Source of the DNA: Phycomyces blakesleeanus NRRL 1555(-)
Taxonomy: Eukaryota > Mucoromycota > Mucoromycetes > Mucorales > Phycomycetaceae
Direction: 5' to 3'
Length of the DNA stretch: 64,000 nt
Assembly (NCBI RefSeq): GCF_001638985.1
Contig: NW_017265143.1
Span: 186,001-250,000, forward strand
The notes under the pieces were generated by a model that ran no database searches, was not told the origin of the DNA, and worked only from the letters and a program-made list of their open reading frames with translations. Shown one piece after another: positions 50,622 to 62,791 of the stretch; within the stretch, counting starts at the first letter, position 1, and each line of letters starts with the position of its first letter. The position numbers were made by a program, and so were the translations under genes.

Positions 50622-51325
50622 ATGTCCGATCCAAATAGCTCATCTGGATCTCCATATAGCCTGGTTACGTCCCCATGTATTCAGCGCGCGACTTCATCTA
50701 GCCAGTCTGATAGTCAGCTCAGTGAATTCATTGCCAGAAAAAGAAGAAAGGTAAATATCAATAAGTCTTGTTGAAATCATATAAATGTATAAAGTGAATG
50801 TAGAAATATTTTTTGTATTATAATAACTTACATTTATATCTTCATAAATGTAGGCACTATCCAAGATGGAGCATATATGTAGAAGGATGAGATCTTTGGC
50901 TAACTTTTTAGAAGGGATCGATTTCGAAGCATATGACAAGCAGCAAGAACTAAGGAAGCGTACAGGGTGTAGGGTTCGTCGATGCAGAGACCCAAAAAAA
51001 TTCCAAGATGCCGGTCAATAGCTATGCCCAATGTACCGACTGGTTCTCATAGCAACCAAGAGGCGAATATGCTGAATCGAATCTACGCAGCTTCATTATG
51101 ACGGTTGCTGAGAGATGGAGAGCCTTAAGCGCAGAGGAGAAACAGGTAAAGGCAGTCTTCTTATTAGCCATGTCTAATCATTCATAAAACATTTAACTTA
51201 CCTACTTATTTGTTTGTGTATAGTGCCGTGTAACAGCGGTAGAGGCGGAAAGAGCTAGATATATTTGAGAAATAGAGGAATATGTGGTATACACACCACA
51301 ATTGAGTGAAGAACAGACTCCATAA
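50622..51325 (+). pseudogene. Decayed HMG-box gene
   Basis: Three exons with good GT-AG sites: 50622-50750, 50854-51145, 51224-51325. Exon 1 reads MSDPNSSSGSPYSLVTSP, then KRRK. Exon 2 stays open until a run of seven A (50994-51000); skipping one base restores a frame with KMPVNSYAQCTDW, an in-frame TAG (51050-51052), then EYAESNLRSF and VAERWRALSAEEKQ. Exon 3 reads VEAERARYI, a TGA, then EIEEYVVYTP. These are the start and the helix-2/3 signatures of an HMG box (P-x-N-x-Y, ERWRALSxEEK, AExERxRY). Both stops can come from C-to-T changes (CAG to TAG, CGA to TGA). If it were intact it would resemble fungal HMG transcription factors of the MATA/sex-locus type. Which subfamily cannot be said. Confidence 0.7.
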
Positions 51326-52029
51326 CCAAACACTGGTTCCTTCTTGCTAATGAACCTGGCAAGTTAACAATCTCCGGAACTGTTACACACCAATGATACG
51401 TACACTGCATAATTAAACAGTGTAAACCAGCAATTACACAATATGCATTTGGATTACAAGAAAACTTAATAGTAATATATATAAGCAAGATTATTTTGTC
51501 TCTTTAATAAATAACACTCTCACAGTATCCACTTTTTCCATATATTGAGATACTAACGCCAAAATCAATCCCGAATACCTCAGAATATAACAGGAGTCGC
51601 TACTCTAACCATAAATATAGATTATATAGCTTACCTTATATATAATAAAAATAAACCTATTATTGACTGAAATATGAGAACATTGTTTTGGACTTCCTGC
51701 TTAAATGTTGAAACTTGTTCTTGTTTAAAGAATGCATATACATCTTTGATGAATAATAGAAGGTATATAGCTGTAGAAATGCCTTTGAATATTAAAACAA
51801 ACATCTTAGCCATAGTAGAATCCCTTATACAAAACTACTGTATATTATTAAAAAGACCAGTGCTTTTCTACCTTGTAGCATAAAAGTACGCTTTCTATAT
51901 TATTAGTATTAATACTACTGGTACAGCCAGTTTGGCCAGTACTGTTATTTAATCTTAATGCATTATTCTACATTTTATATAAATTATATTTTATAAGATC
52001 TACATTTATTTTTGCTCTGCTTTAAATTG
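51326..52029. other. Intergenic
   Basis: AT-rich. No gene, RNA or repeat recognised. Confidence 0.5.
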
Positions 52030-53912
52030 TTAGAGTTCTTCTCTGATATAAGCCGGCGCACCTTTATTTCTTTCTTTTAAGACTCGTTACAAACCTCTCG
52101 TTTCTCTTGAGATTTATAACTCTATAGAATATCGTCAGAACTTCAGTACAATCATACTGCACTTCTTTATTAAACTCAAACCAATTCCAGAAAGAAATAT
52201 TACAGACGAGTGTGGTGGTACCTAACACACACACACAGTTTTTTTTTAAAGAACGTCAATCGTCACTTGAACTATTTTAACGGAGTTGAGTTTCACGAGT
52301 TCCTTTTCGGTGAAGAGGACCAAAGTAAATGGAGTCTTCCATCTACTTTACGCATCTCTTGCATCCTTTCATCGCTGACGTGTGCCCCTTCAAAAAAAAT
52401 TAAGGGGAAAGATGTGTGACTCTTTTCATATGCATGTGACTACTAGAGCTAAAGACGATGAAAAAAAAAGCAAAAAGTAAACAAAAAAGGACGCAAAAAA
52501 CAGAAAAAGACGAGCGACAACGATGCGAAACCTTATTTACCATCAGAAACTACAATTCTGCTCATGCGAATAGCTCATTAGCTTATATATAACTCTCATC
52601 ATGTCTTTGCAGAAATGAGTTTGTCAGAACATTGCGCATTAAAGATCAATTCCCTAGTTTTCTCATTCAGCCTGACGTCCAATGTTGATTTGCGCATCCT
52701 TTTAACAGCCACTCATGATAGAAAGCAAGAGTTTTTAGGGTAAAAACCAGAATGCACACGCGTTTAAAAATTGTTAAAGTCTTGAAAGTACTTGGTATAT
52801 ATATGTACAGTCGATATCTGATTGATTTCTTAGAAATATAAAAGAGTTTTGACTATTACAAGAATAATATCTTAATTCTTATATATGGTACTAAAAAGTG
52901 TGTATACTTTTTAATATTGAACAATACAAGATACAGAAAAACACAAGAGAAAGGTCTTTTGAAAGGTCTTTTAAAAAGGGTTGCTTTTATTTTATATGAT
53001 TTAGTAAAGGCTTTTAGAAGGAAATCACGCTGTCAACATATCTATTTTACACGCTTGATAGCCATTTTCTTTCTTGAGCCTCGATCTCTCCAAGCTGTTT
53101 GAACGTCGGGGTTTATTATATTTTGCAGGAAAGCACTTTGGTTTAGGTTACCGTATGGAAATTATTCGCAGACCTTCAAAGCACAAAGATCCAAGAGAAC
53201 ACATATACACACTGAATGGATCTAATATTTCTGTAATAACATTCACAGATCTTCAGAATATAATTATTTAAAAGCATTTTAAAAATAAAAAGGGTTTGTG
53301 TATGCGATGGTCCGAATAAACAGGTCTATTTTTTATGAGCTTCGAGATTGTATTGTGTGTTCATTGAAGGTTATAATAGTGTTCGGATCGCTCAAAGGTT
53401 AGTTAAATTGGTTTATATGATATAAATGCACATTGAATATTATTGAATTTACCGGTGAAATGAAAAGTGTAATAAAAAAAAGGGCATTTTGATCAAAATG
53501 GCAAATCAAATCTTGAAATTCAGCTATAACTCTATATCGGTTAAGTCAAGCTACTTTTTATATATAAGCAACCTGGTGGAGTACATTATGATCCATCATT
53601 CAGATGTTGTTTGACATTGATTGCATAAATACCAGACAAAATATCTCATTTTTTCACTCTAAAAAAAACAATTTACTAATAAGATTTTGAATATTTACAC
53701 CATATAAGCATATTTGATCCAAACGTTCTCTCAGGGTATTCACCTAAAAAAATCGGATATTTTTGTTTTTTTTTGCTACCAAGTAAAATTGTTGAGCAAA
53801 TTGATCCATGATCTCTAGTGTTTATTTGACTAGCAACAGACCAATATTCGTGGAGATATCAAGAAATGTAAAAATGGCAATTTCGATATTTACACCATGA
53901 GACGATGTTTAT
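52030..53912 (+). repeat. 1.88-kb direct repeat, copy 1
   Basis: Matches 60262-62141 in the same orientation. The first 400 bp carry many substitutions and small indels. From about 52440 to the end I found a single mismatch (G at 53021, A at 61250). Copy 1 passes into unique sequence after GACGATGTTTATT. Short frames inside (52917-53102 and 53074-53271, the latter with YRMEIIRRPSKHKDPREHIY) are identical in both copies apart from the one mismatch. They could be remnants of a transposon gene. Its nature is unknown; a decayed LTR or non-autonomous transposon is possible. Confidence 0.9.
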
Positions 53913-54926
53913 TAAATCCTCGATAGTAAAGGTAGCTCACAAATCCTGAAAGTAATTTTGTTGAACAAAATTGCCCCATTAATTTGGCAGAACAAATGGA
54001 CATTTAAGTATAGGGAATTACGTCAAGAGGTCCAAACGAATATAAAATTATTCCTTTAATTCTTTTGATTCAATTTTACTTTAGAAATAGAAACTAAATG
54101 TCTTCCACCTAAAGTGTTTTCCCAAAAAACCAATAAGTTGTTGGCCGTTATTGAGTGGCCTTATATGACTTTATACAAATAAAATAAATAAATAAGCCAG
54201 CACAGTGCACGAGACTATTAAAAAAGAAGGAAACATATATATCGTTATATTGATTCAATTAATTATGTACAAGAACATAAAACCAAGGGCTTGAGTATGG
54301 CTTGGTCTCTTGTGGTTTCTGTTCTTTTTCTCTAAAAAAAAAGGTATAATTTTATTCAATTTTACAAGCAAAGGATGATCTTTTGATTGATAGAGAAAGA
54401 GACTGCTAATGAAGAGAGTGTCTACAAGCTTCTTATAAATTCGTATTATATATATATTCAAATCATACTCTCGTGTTATCTTTACAGAATTAATACCAAA
54501 ACCAAGGAGTCAAAGGAGAGGGGGTTAAATGGACATACACATACATTTCATATTGTAAAAAATAAGGGTAATTTATATAAAGTAGCTTTGGATTTGTAAA
54601 GCTTACATAAATTCAATGCTCAGCTATACAGACTGATGCAAACAATTGAGAACAATAGACATGTTTTAAGAGGTATTCAATAAGATAAATGTATTTATTG
54701 GTAGTTGAAACAAAAAGAACCACTGCAAAAGTGTTTGTGGCTCTTTTTTTTATTGTATTTTATTTTAAGAGTTTTTCTCTAGAGAGCTTTATATGTTGCG
54801 ATAGTCTTTTTTTATAAGGATGTATGTACAAGGAAAATGGAATGCTTTTGTTTGATGAACTTGACTATTATACAATTTTTTGTGTTTTACAGGGTGTATA
54901 TACAGGGTGTTGAAATCAAGATCGAT
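53913..54926. other. Intergenic
   Basis: AT-rich, no gene recognised. The right end is the 3' flank of the minus-strand gene at 54927. Confidence 0.5.
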
Positions 54927-55286
54927 TTAAGATGAGCGATAGGCAGCTGGACTAATGCGGACTGTGACTGAAGGATGATCAAAGATAAGTGAATCCAGGG
55001 CCATAGATTTTTCAGATACTGGGCAAGATTTTGAAAAGTGCTCGTCATCAGAAAGGTCAGAAAGATAGGAGTCATTAGAGATCGTCGATGAAGATGAGAT
55101 CAAAGAAGGTGCGGCTGTAGTTTGGACTTTTTTGCAGCTAAAAGCTTTCTTGACTGAAGCGAGCCCTTTGATACATTGTCCCATTGATGATGTAAATGTG
55201 GAGACACGGCTAGCTGTGTTGGTAGTTGAGGATTGGCGGCGCTGGCACTTTGAGATGATACGCTTTTGGATAGAGAGGATCTGCAT
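54927..55286 (-). CDS. Hypothetical small basic/Ser-rich protein (119 aa)
   Basis: A single-exon frame beginning MQILSIQKRIISKCQRRQSS, Ser/Thr-rich in the middle (APSLISSSSTISNDSYLSDL), with an acidic motif SDLSDDEHF and the end ISPAAYRSS. Its composition is more balanced and less AT-driven than the neighbouring chance ORFs. No family, signal peptide or membrane segment is recognised; the sequence looks largely disordered with several possible phosphosites. Confidence 0.5.
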   Translation of the reverse strand: MQILSIQKRIISKCQRRQSSTTNTASRVSTFTSSMGQCIKGLASVKKAFSCKKVQTTAAPSLISSSSTISNDSYLSDLSDDEHFSKSCPVSEKSMALDSLIFDHPSVTVRISPAAYRSS

Positions 55287-55810
55287 TGTAGAGTGTGGGT
55301 TATGAGGTGTAAAGGTAAAGAAAGGCTTGGTAGGTAAGATGTGGTTGAGAGAATATGTAATAAAAAGGAAAGAAGTGCAAAAATGTCAAACCTTTATATA
55401 CTATTTCAAAAGGCCCGTGCTCTTTGGGTATCAGTGGAGATTTACATGCTTCTTCTTCACTTTATTGCCATTTTTAGGACAAAGACAAGGGGCCATCGTA
55501 TCTGATGTTTGGCATCTATCGGAAAATACAGCCAAAAATCCTGATCCACAAAACCACAGCCAAAAATAATAATCAATGATCCATGATCTGTAATCCATAA
55601 TTTCCCCCTATCGAGAATCGAAAATCAAAGACACACTTGTCTCCTGTATTAATTGATTCACGTCACCTTAATTATTCTCTATGAAGATCTTGATTTATAG
55701 GTTCCGAGTCTTTGGTATCTGCCAAGCTTACTACTTTATATGTAAATTAAATATTAATATAAAAATATCTATTACCAGGCCGGCATGCACAATACAACCG
55801 TTTTCTCTCT
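55287..55810. other. Intergenic up to the assembly gap
   Basis: No gene recognised; chance ORFs only. Confidence 0.5.
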
Positions 55811-55910
55811 NNNNNNNNNNNNNNNNNNNNNNNNNNNNNNNNNNNNNNNNNNNNNNNNNNNNNNNNNNNNNNNNNNNNNNNNNNNNNNNNNNNNNNNNNN
55901 NNNNNNNNNN
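55811..55910. other. Assembly gap (100 N)
   Basis: Exactly 100 N, a conventional placeholder for a gap of unknown size. Sequence composition changes across it (more GC and more TGG/CCA triplets on the right), so the two sides may not be truly adjacent. Confidence 0.99.
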
Positions 55911-55976
55911 CTGTTAGCTTGGTTCTGAGTCTTGGCTTGGCATAGACAGTATAAAGAGAAGGTAGATTGTGGAGGT

Positions 55977-56537
55977 CTACATATGAGTGTAACCTGTGGT
56001 GGTACTAGACTGGTTTTCAATCCTGTTTGCCTCTGGTATTTGCTGTTTGTATACATTCGAGGGTGGTGCTTGCACTACTGTAGGGTTGGCTTGAACCTTT
56101 TGTTCGTAGGGTTCTTGTTGACTTCCTCTCAGGTCTGAGGCCGAGATCTGTGAGTGGTGGTTTCTGTACGAGTAGGGCTTCCGGAGTCCTTGATTCTGGG
56201 TTGTTTTTGGGCCACGGTGGTCCTGTTGGCTGGTCTGGTCTGGTTGACTAGATTTCTGGTATCGTTCTGGTATCGTTCTGATCTCATTCTGGAAATCGCG
56301 GTTGGCTGGGTCTCTGGCCTGTTCTGTACCTGGGTTCAAGGCCTTTGTAGCTTGAGTTTTGTGCTTAAGCCAGGGAGAATGAATACTGTGGGGCACGGTG
56401 TTCATTATGTAGTCATGTCTGGCCGAATGGGTTTTGCTTCCTTGCCGGACTCTTTCTTGAAGTCCTTGGAAGGCTATCTTCAGTCTCCCCCCCTTTTTTT
56501 GGTGAGTTTTCGAAGATTCACTGGTAGGCTCGGACAA
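55977..56537 (-). CDS. Hypothetical polar protein (186 aa), possibly element-derived
   Basis: The frame begins MSEPTSESSKTHQKKGGRLK and is rich in Gln, Pro, Ser and Arg (QPDQTSQQDHRGPKTTQNQG, QQEPYEQKVQANPTVV), ending TTGYTHM. No motif is recognised. The opposite strand has a 138-codon hydrophobic frame over the same DNA; the minus frame looks more protein-like. Low-complexity polar composition next to an assembly gap and repeat-rich DNA suggests a fragment of a mobile-element gene, or chance. Confidence 0.3.
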   Translation of the reverse strand: MSEPTSESSKTHQKKGGRLKIAFQGLQERVRQGSKTHSARHDYIMNTVPHSIHSPWLKHKTQATKALNPGTEQARDPANRDFQNEIRTIPERYQKSSQPDQTSQQDHRGPKTTQNQGLRKPYSYRNHHSQISASDLRGSQQEPYEQKVQANPTVVQAPPSNVYKQQIPEANRIENQSSTTTGYTHM

Positions 56538-58300
56538 GTCTTTTTGGACTTTGAGTTTGCTACACCATAGATTGTGGAAAATCTATTGCTGGGGGGTAGA
56601 CAATCCCAAGAGGTTTCGGGAAAACGAGCCAAAAACACCTAGTTTCTACACAAGATTGGCGAGGTTTTCCCTCACAGACATGACGGTATATCAGTCATTA
56701 TGATTGCTACCAGTCCTTGTGTCCGGACTCAAACGATGCGTACACATGCATGTCCAGACATCCGCAGCTATTTTGAGATGGCAAAACCAAAGTTCATCTG
56801 CACAAAAGGATATGCTTCAATGACTGATCAATTGGGTATCAGTGACTTTATCAGTTGAATCAACATAAACTGACTATACAAAAAAAAAGTCATTGAAGAG
56901 ATAGCGTGGAATTCGCCGATGATTTCAAGCATCACGCAAAACCTGTGGTTAGAGTCCTAGCCACCCTCATTTGAGGAGGACTCTGATTAATATGGTCTGG
57001 TAAATGAACCAGACCAAGCAGGGTGAGCTAGAAATTGTCACAAAAAAGCAGGTTACAGTTAGCAACTGGAAATGCGTATACTCAAGAAAACAAGACCCGA
57101 GTCGAAGGGCATTTACGCAAACTTTCAGCTGTGAAGGAGAAGCAAGGTTACTTTCGATGAACCTATCCAAACCAAGTCGAGACAACTGCATACAAGCCAT
57201 GTATATATATATATACTTTTACGGAAAATTGGGTCCAATATCAAAGCAAATTTGAACATAAACATGAACATGAACATGAAAAAATGATATCAAGCATTCA
57301 AGTATCCAAGTATTCAAGAATATAAACCTTCAAGCACAACAAACCTAAGATCAAGTAAGCTGACCCAGAGTCTCGCCATCTCGCTGGGTTGGTCAAAAAG
57401 CACACGAAGAGTCTCGACTAGGATACGGTTACAACAAGAATAAATTCCTCATCATCATTCGAGACTATTGGCTCAGGACTGCAAAAAAGGTATTTGAGAT
57501 GACCGGATTTATATTATGGGCCGAGAACACCAGCAAGGAACAAGTAGAGGCCGCCAGTAGTAAACAACAGAGCTCAAGGCAGAAACAATGTGAACCACAA
57601 AGCAAGCGATAAGGCAATTTTTCAAGGGTTGCTTCTGTCTCTGGACTTTTTCGTCAGAGACAATATCAACCATTGGTCCGTCCATCCAGAAGATAAGTAC
57701 TATTTATACACAACATGTCTCGGTACTAATTATATGATATTTTGCTCTTCTTCTTCTCAAGGTCGCCCTGTGACAGGGCTCACAATACTACAACCCTTTA
57801 GAGGATACCAGAGAGAGTTTGGGAGCGTTAGACTTTACCAAAAGGCAAAGCTGCTCGGTACGCTAGTCGTACCTTTTCTCCCCTCGAAATATTGTACATT
57901 GCATTGTATGCCTGTATATATTTAGGGTTCTTGGCGTGGTAAGCCAAGATCTGGTAGCTCCTCTGCCATTTGGTGGCCAAACCCTTTTGTGGTTGACCCC
58001 ATCGCTGCAAGTTGGCACATTGTTTCTGCTGGAAGTTTGGTTGTTTACTGTTGGTGGTCTTGTATACCCCCTGCTGGTGGTCAAGGTCCATTCCGCCCGG
58101 TCATCGAAGAACATTTTGCAGTCCCGGGCCCGTCTCTTCAGATGATGTTACCTATTCCAAGCCAAGTTCCTTTCCTTACGAAACAAATTCTCTCAATTAA
58201 GGTATGTTATTTCAGTCATTCAAACCTGCCCTATATTTAAATATATTTCTCGTTTTCTCACTAATTTTCTTCTTTATCTTTTTAAGCCATATTCGGCCTT
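56538..58300. other. Higher-GC region with short overlapping frames, unknown origin
   Basis: GC is visibly higher than in the rest of the intergenic DNA, and several overlapping frames of 60-110 codons occur on both strands (57004-57255, 57590-57925, 57828-58091, 57936-58240). None continues cleanly or shows a known motif, and none has paired splice sites that I trust. It looks like a degenerate mobile element or foreign fragment. Confidence 0.35.
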
Positions 58301-60010
58301 ATCAGCTCCAATAATGCGGCAAATTCAGAAGCCTGAATCTTGTGCAAGAATGACAGCAGCAAGAACCAAGTCAAGCAAGAAGAATACAAAAAGATACAAA
58401 AAAATACAAAAAAAAGATACAAAAAAAAAATTCAAAAAAAAAGATGCAAAAAAGAAGCAAAAAAGAAGCAAAAAAAAATATATTCACAATTATCTCTATC
58501 TCAAGTGGAAACTCATAGACTAGCAGAATCCCTGAAATGGTCAAGCCACGGTTTGCTTTTATGTCCAAGTCCAATTCCGAGTCTTGTCCAAGTCAAAGTC
58601 CAAATGTCCAAAACTATCCAAGTGTTGGTATAGTACTAGTCCTAGCACACAGATATATACAAACAAGTAGAGAAGTACACAATTAGAGAAGTAGAAAAAT
58701 ACATACACACATACACACACACAAGCACACACAATTTCTATTCTTTATTTTTCTTTCTTATACACACACACACACAGACATACAAATAGTCATAGTCATA
58801 TACATACACACATACATATACACACTCATATACATACATATACACATACATATATACATACAAAAGTAGAGGCGCATTTCTATCCAAGTCCAAAGTCTGG
58901 GTCGTACCTCCAAGTCTCAAAACCAAGTCGATTTCCAAGAAAGGGTCCAATGCAAAGTTCCAAAAGCAAGTTCCAAAAGAAAAATCAAAAACCAAAACCG
59001 AGGCCTATACTAAGTCCTGTAAAAAAAAACAGGCATATACTAAGTCCTCCTCTCCAAAAGGATCAAAAGAAATCCGAACCCGAGGCCTATACTAAGTCCT
59101 GTGCAAAAAAAAGGCAGGCATATACTAAGTCCTTCTCTCCAAAAGGATTAAAAGAAATCCGAACTCGAGGCATATACTAAGTCCTCCACTCCAAAAGGAT
59201 CAAAAGAAATCCGAAACTAAGGCATATACTAAGTCCTTATCTCAAACAAAAATGATCAAATCCAAAAACCGAGGCGTAGACCAAAACCTATCAGAAATGA
59301 TCAGGTACATATCAAGTCCTCCACTCAAACAAAAAAGGATCAAAAGAAATCCGAACCCGAGGCCTATAATAAGTCCTGTAAAAAAACAGGCATATACTAA
59401 GTCCTCCTCTAAAAAAAAACAAAAAATAACAAAAAAAAAAAACAAAAAAAGAACAAAAAAAAACAAAAAAAAAGATGAACAAACCGGAAGAACTCTGCAT
59501 TGGAACCTGGACCTGGACTGAAGCAAGGCTGCGAACTGAAACAAGACTCTGGATTAGGACAAGGTATGAAATCCCCTTATATACATGCAAAGCAAATGAA
59601 GTCTTTGAACAAAAACAAAAGAAATGCTCAAAAAAAAAGCTCAAAAAAAACAAAAAGAGCAAAAAGAGCAATACCAAAAACCCCTCCTCTTATTCTTTTC
59701 AATATCAAAACCTATTCTCATTACTATTCTGTGAAATTGACTGGACAAAAAAAATCAAAAAAAAAAATTCAAAATCAAAAAGTCCGAATTATCCCCTTTA
59801 CTGTGTGCTGTGTTCGGACAAAAAAAAAGCAAAAAAAAAGCAAGAAAAAAAAAGTTCAAATCATCCTTTTATTCTTTTCAATACCAAAACTATTCCATTA
59901 TTACTATTCCGTGAAATTGACTGGACAAAAAAAAAGGCTCAAAAAATCAACTGGACAAAAAAAATCAACTGGACTTGACTGGAATCGACTGGACTGGACT
60001 GAAGTAGCAT
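58301..60010 (+). repeat. A-rich low-complexity tract with a minisatellite
   Basis: Poly-A blocks broken by G/C (58375-58480, 59407-59475, 59619-59670, 59740-59850), a CA/TA microsatellite (58700-58860), and at 58990-59400 a minisatellite with about nine copies of a core CTATACTAAGTCCT (or CATATACTAAGTCC), interleaved with CCAAAAGGATCAAAAGAAAT and CCGAACCCGAGGC segments. A second short direct repeat (TTCTTTTCAATA...GTGAAATTGACTGGAC) occurs at 59693-59747 and 59872-59927. Long Lys-rich frames across it are artefacts of A-runs. Confidence 0.75.
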
Positions 60011-60261
60011 GAACTTGACCATCTTATACTATATTACATTTACTTTATATTTATTTTATAAAAATCTTTGAATAATAAAATTTCCCTCATATGTCTTTGA
60101 TGTAGAATACACTATCTAAATAGCCATGGACCCAAATTGAGAATATTTGTTAAATATTTTGCTCCATATTAACACATCTACTGTGAAATCAGATGCTGGG
60201 CCAAATATGTGTATTTGTATTATACAATTCCCATACTTTTTTATCCTCGATGCACAAAGTC
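60011..60261. other. Short AT-rich spacer
   Basis: Nothing recognised between the A-rich tract and repeat copy 2. Confidence 0.5.
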
Positions 60262-62141
60262 TTAGAGTTCTTCTCTGATATAAACCGCTACACCTTTATT
60301 TTTCTCTTTTAAGACTCGTTACAAACCTCTCGCTTCTCTTGAGCTTTCTAACTCTACAAAATATCGTCAGAACTTCAGTACAATCATACTGCACTTCTTT
60401 ATTAAACTCAAACCAATTCCAAAAAGAAATATTACAGACGAGTGCGGTGGTACCTAACACACACACTTTTTTTTTGAAAGAACGTCAATCGTCACTTGAA
60501 CTACTTTAACGGAGTTGAGTTTCACGAGTTCCTTTTCGGTGAAGAGGACCAAAGTAAATGGAGTCTTCCATCTACTTTACGCATCTCTTGCATCCTTTCA
60601 TCGCTGACGTGTGCCCCTTCAAAAAAAATTAAGGGGAAAGAGGTGTGACTATTTTCATATGCAGGTGACTACTAGAGCTAAAGACGATGAAAAAAAAAGC
60701 AAAAAGTAAACAAAAAAGGACGCAAAAAACAGAAAAAGACGAGCGACAACGATGCGAAACCTTATTTACCATCAGAAACTACAATTCTGCTCATGCGAAT
60801 AGCTCATTAGCTTATATATAACTCTCATCATGTCTTTGCAGAAATGAGTTTGTCAGAACATTGCGCATTAAAGATCAATTCCCTAGTTTTCTCATTCAGC
60901 CTGACGTCCAATGTTGATTTGCGCATCCTTTTAACAGCCACTCATGATAGAAAGCAAGAGTTTTTAGGGTAAAAACCAGAATGCACACGCGTTTAAAAAT
61001 TGTTAAAGTCTTGAAAGTACTTGGTATATATATGTACAGTCGATATCTGATTGATTTCTTAGAAATATAAAAGAGTTTTGACTATTACAAGAATAATATC
61101 TTAATTCTTATATATGGTACTAAAAAGTGTGTATACTTTTTAATATTGAACAATACAAGATACAGAAAAACACAAGAGAAAGGTCTTTTGAAAGGTCTTT
61201 TAAAAAGGGTTGCTTTTATTTTATATGATTTAGTAAAGGCTTTTAGAAGAAAATCACGCTGTCAACATATCTATTTTACACGCTTGATAGCCATTTTCTT
61301 TCTTGAGCCTCGATCTCTCCAAGCTGTTTGAACGTCGGGGTTTATTATATTTTGCAGGAAAGCACTTTGGTTTAGGTTACCGTATGGAAATTATTCGCAG
61401 ACCTTCAAAGCACAAAGATCCAAGAGAACACATATACACACTGAATGGATCTAATATTTCTGTAATAACATTCACAGATCTTCAGAATATAATTATTTAA
61501 AAGCATTTTAAAAATAAAAAGGGTTTGTGTATGCGATGGTCCGAATAAACAGGTCTATTTTTTATGAGCTTCGAGATTGTATTGTGTGTTCATTGAAGGT
61601 TATAATAGTGTTCGGATCGCTCAAAGGTTAGTTAAATTGGTTTATATGATATAAATGCACATTGAATATTATTGAATTTACCGGTGAAATGAAAAGTGTA
61701 ATAAAAAAAAGGGCATTTTGATCAAAATGGCAAATCAAATCTTGAAATTCAGCTATAACTCTATATCGGTTAAGTCAAGCTACTTTTTATATATAAGCAA
61801 CCTGGTGGAGTACATTATGATCCATCATTCAGATGTTGTTTGACATTGATTGCATAAATACCAGACAAAATATCTCATTTTTTCACTCTAAAAAAAACAA
61901 TTTACTAATAAGATTTTGAATATTTACACCATATAAGCATATTTGATCCAAACGTTCTCTCAGGGTATTCACCTAAAAAAATCGGATATTTTTGTTTTTT
62001 TTTGCTACCAAGTAAAATTGTTGAGCAAATTGATCCATGATCTCTAGTGTTTATTTGACTAGCAACAGACCAATATTCGTGGAGATATCAAGAAATGTAA
62101 AAATGGCAATTTCGATATTTACACCATGAGACGATGTTTAT
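60262..62141 (+). repeat. 1.88-kb direct repeat, copy 2 (interrupted by LTR)
   Basis: Same orientation and order as copy 1. It stops after GACGATGTTTAT, exactly where TGTTGT of the LTR begins, while copy 1 continues ...TTTATTAAATCC. The retrotransposon therefore inserted into this copy. The 5 bp before the LTR are TTTAT, the expected target duplication if the far LTR could be seen. Confidence 0.9.
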
Positions 62142-62772
62142 TGTTGTGAATGAGTATTGATTACTGCTGAATCTGAGAGTAAGACTGAAGGATAAAATAA
62201 TATCCTTAGCTATTCCAGTCAAACGGATCTCCCTTTATGATATTATCTAATACACAGATCATCATACACATAATTGATTATTTATTATTATCACCATGAC
62301 ATGGGATATACAAATACATATACATTATATATATGGCATCATTATATTTCATCTACATATTTCTTTTATTATACAAATACTTAATTGAGAGACTACAACT
62401 ACAACTATCTAATATTATGAAACATTACCCGAGTATCTGGGTCGGAATACTAAAATATTACCAATAGCATAAATGCTCTTCTTTACCAAAACTCTTGGAC
62501 TGATCTGACTGGAGAAGTATCATATCAATTGGTCTTTCCGGATCTTTCCAGAAGAACAATACTCCTGGAAGATGACTCATCGTGATAAAGATTACTTAAG
62601 CACACATTGAATTACAAATTAGAAAAACATATAAATATCAGTAGATAGTTCCGTGTAGAAAGACAATCGAATTTTATATTTCTTTACTTTTCTTTTGAAA
62701 TAAACAACCTACACAAGTTCTCACGAATTCTTTCGTCTATATTATATTTTGCTTTATTTTCTCCCCACAACA
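62142..62772 (+). mobile_element. 5' LTR of a Ty3/gypsy-like retrotransposon
   Basis: Starts TGTTGTGAATGAGTATTG, ends CCCCACAACA (tips TGTTGT/ACAACA), 631 bp. The left boundary is confirmed by the break in repeat copy 2. The right boundary is inferred from the complementary tips and from the same ending in the solo LTR at 11809-12341. The gag ATG follows only 19 nt later, and no TGG-starting tRNA primer site (including one complementary to the initiator tRNA in this window) is seen. Confidence 0.8.
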
Positions 62773-62791
62773 TTTTTTTTCGTGAACTACA

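Noticed and set aside
53074..53271. The 65-codon frame in repeat copy 1 (identical in copy 2) as a conserved gene
   Set aside because: Identity only reflects the very recent duplication, so it is no evidence of selection; no family recognised.
56154..56570. 138-codon plus-strand hydrophobic frame
   Set aside because: Antisense to a more protein-like minus frame; Trp/Val/Gly-rich pattern is the expected complement of a Gln/Pro/Ser-rich frame.
58314..60012. Long Lys/Gln-rich frames as coding genes
   Set aside because: They arise from A-runs and the minisatellite; several overlapping frames are equally open.
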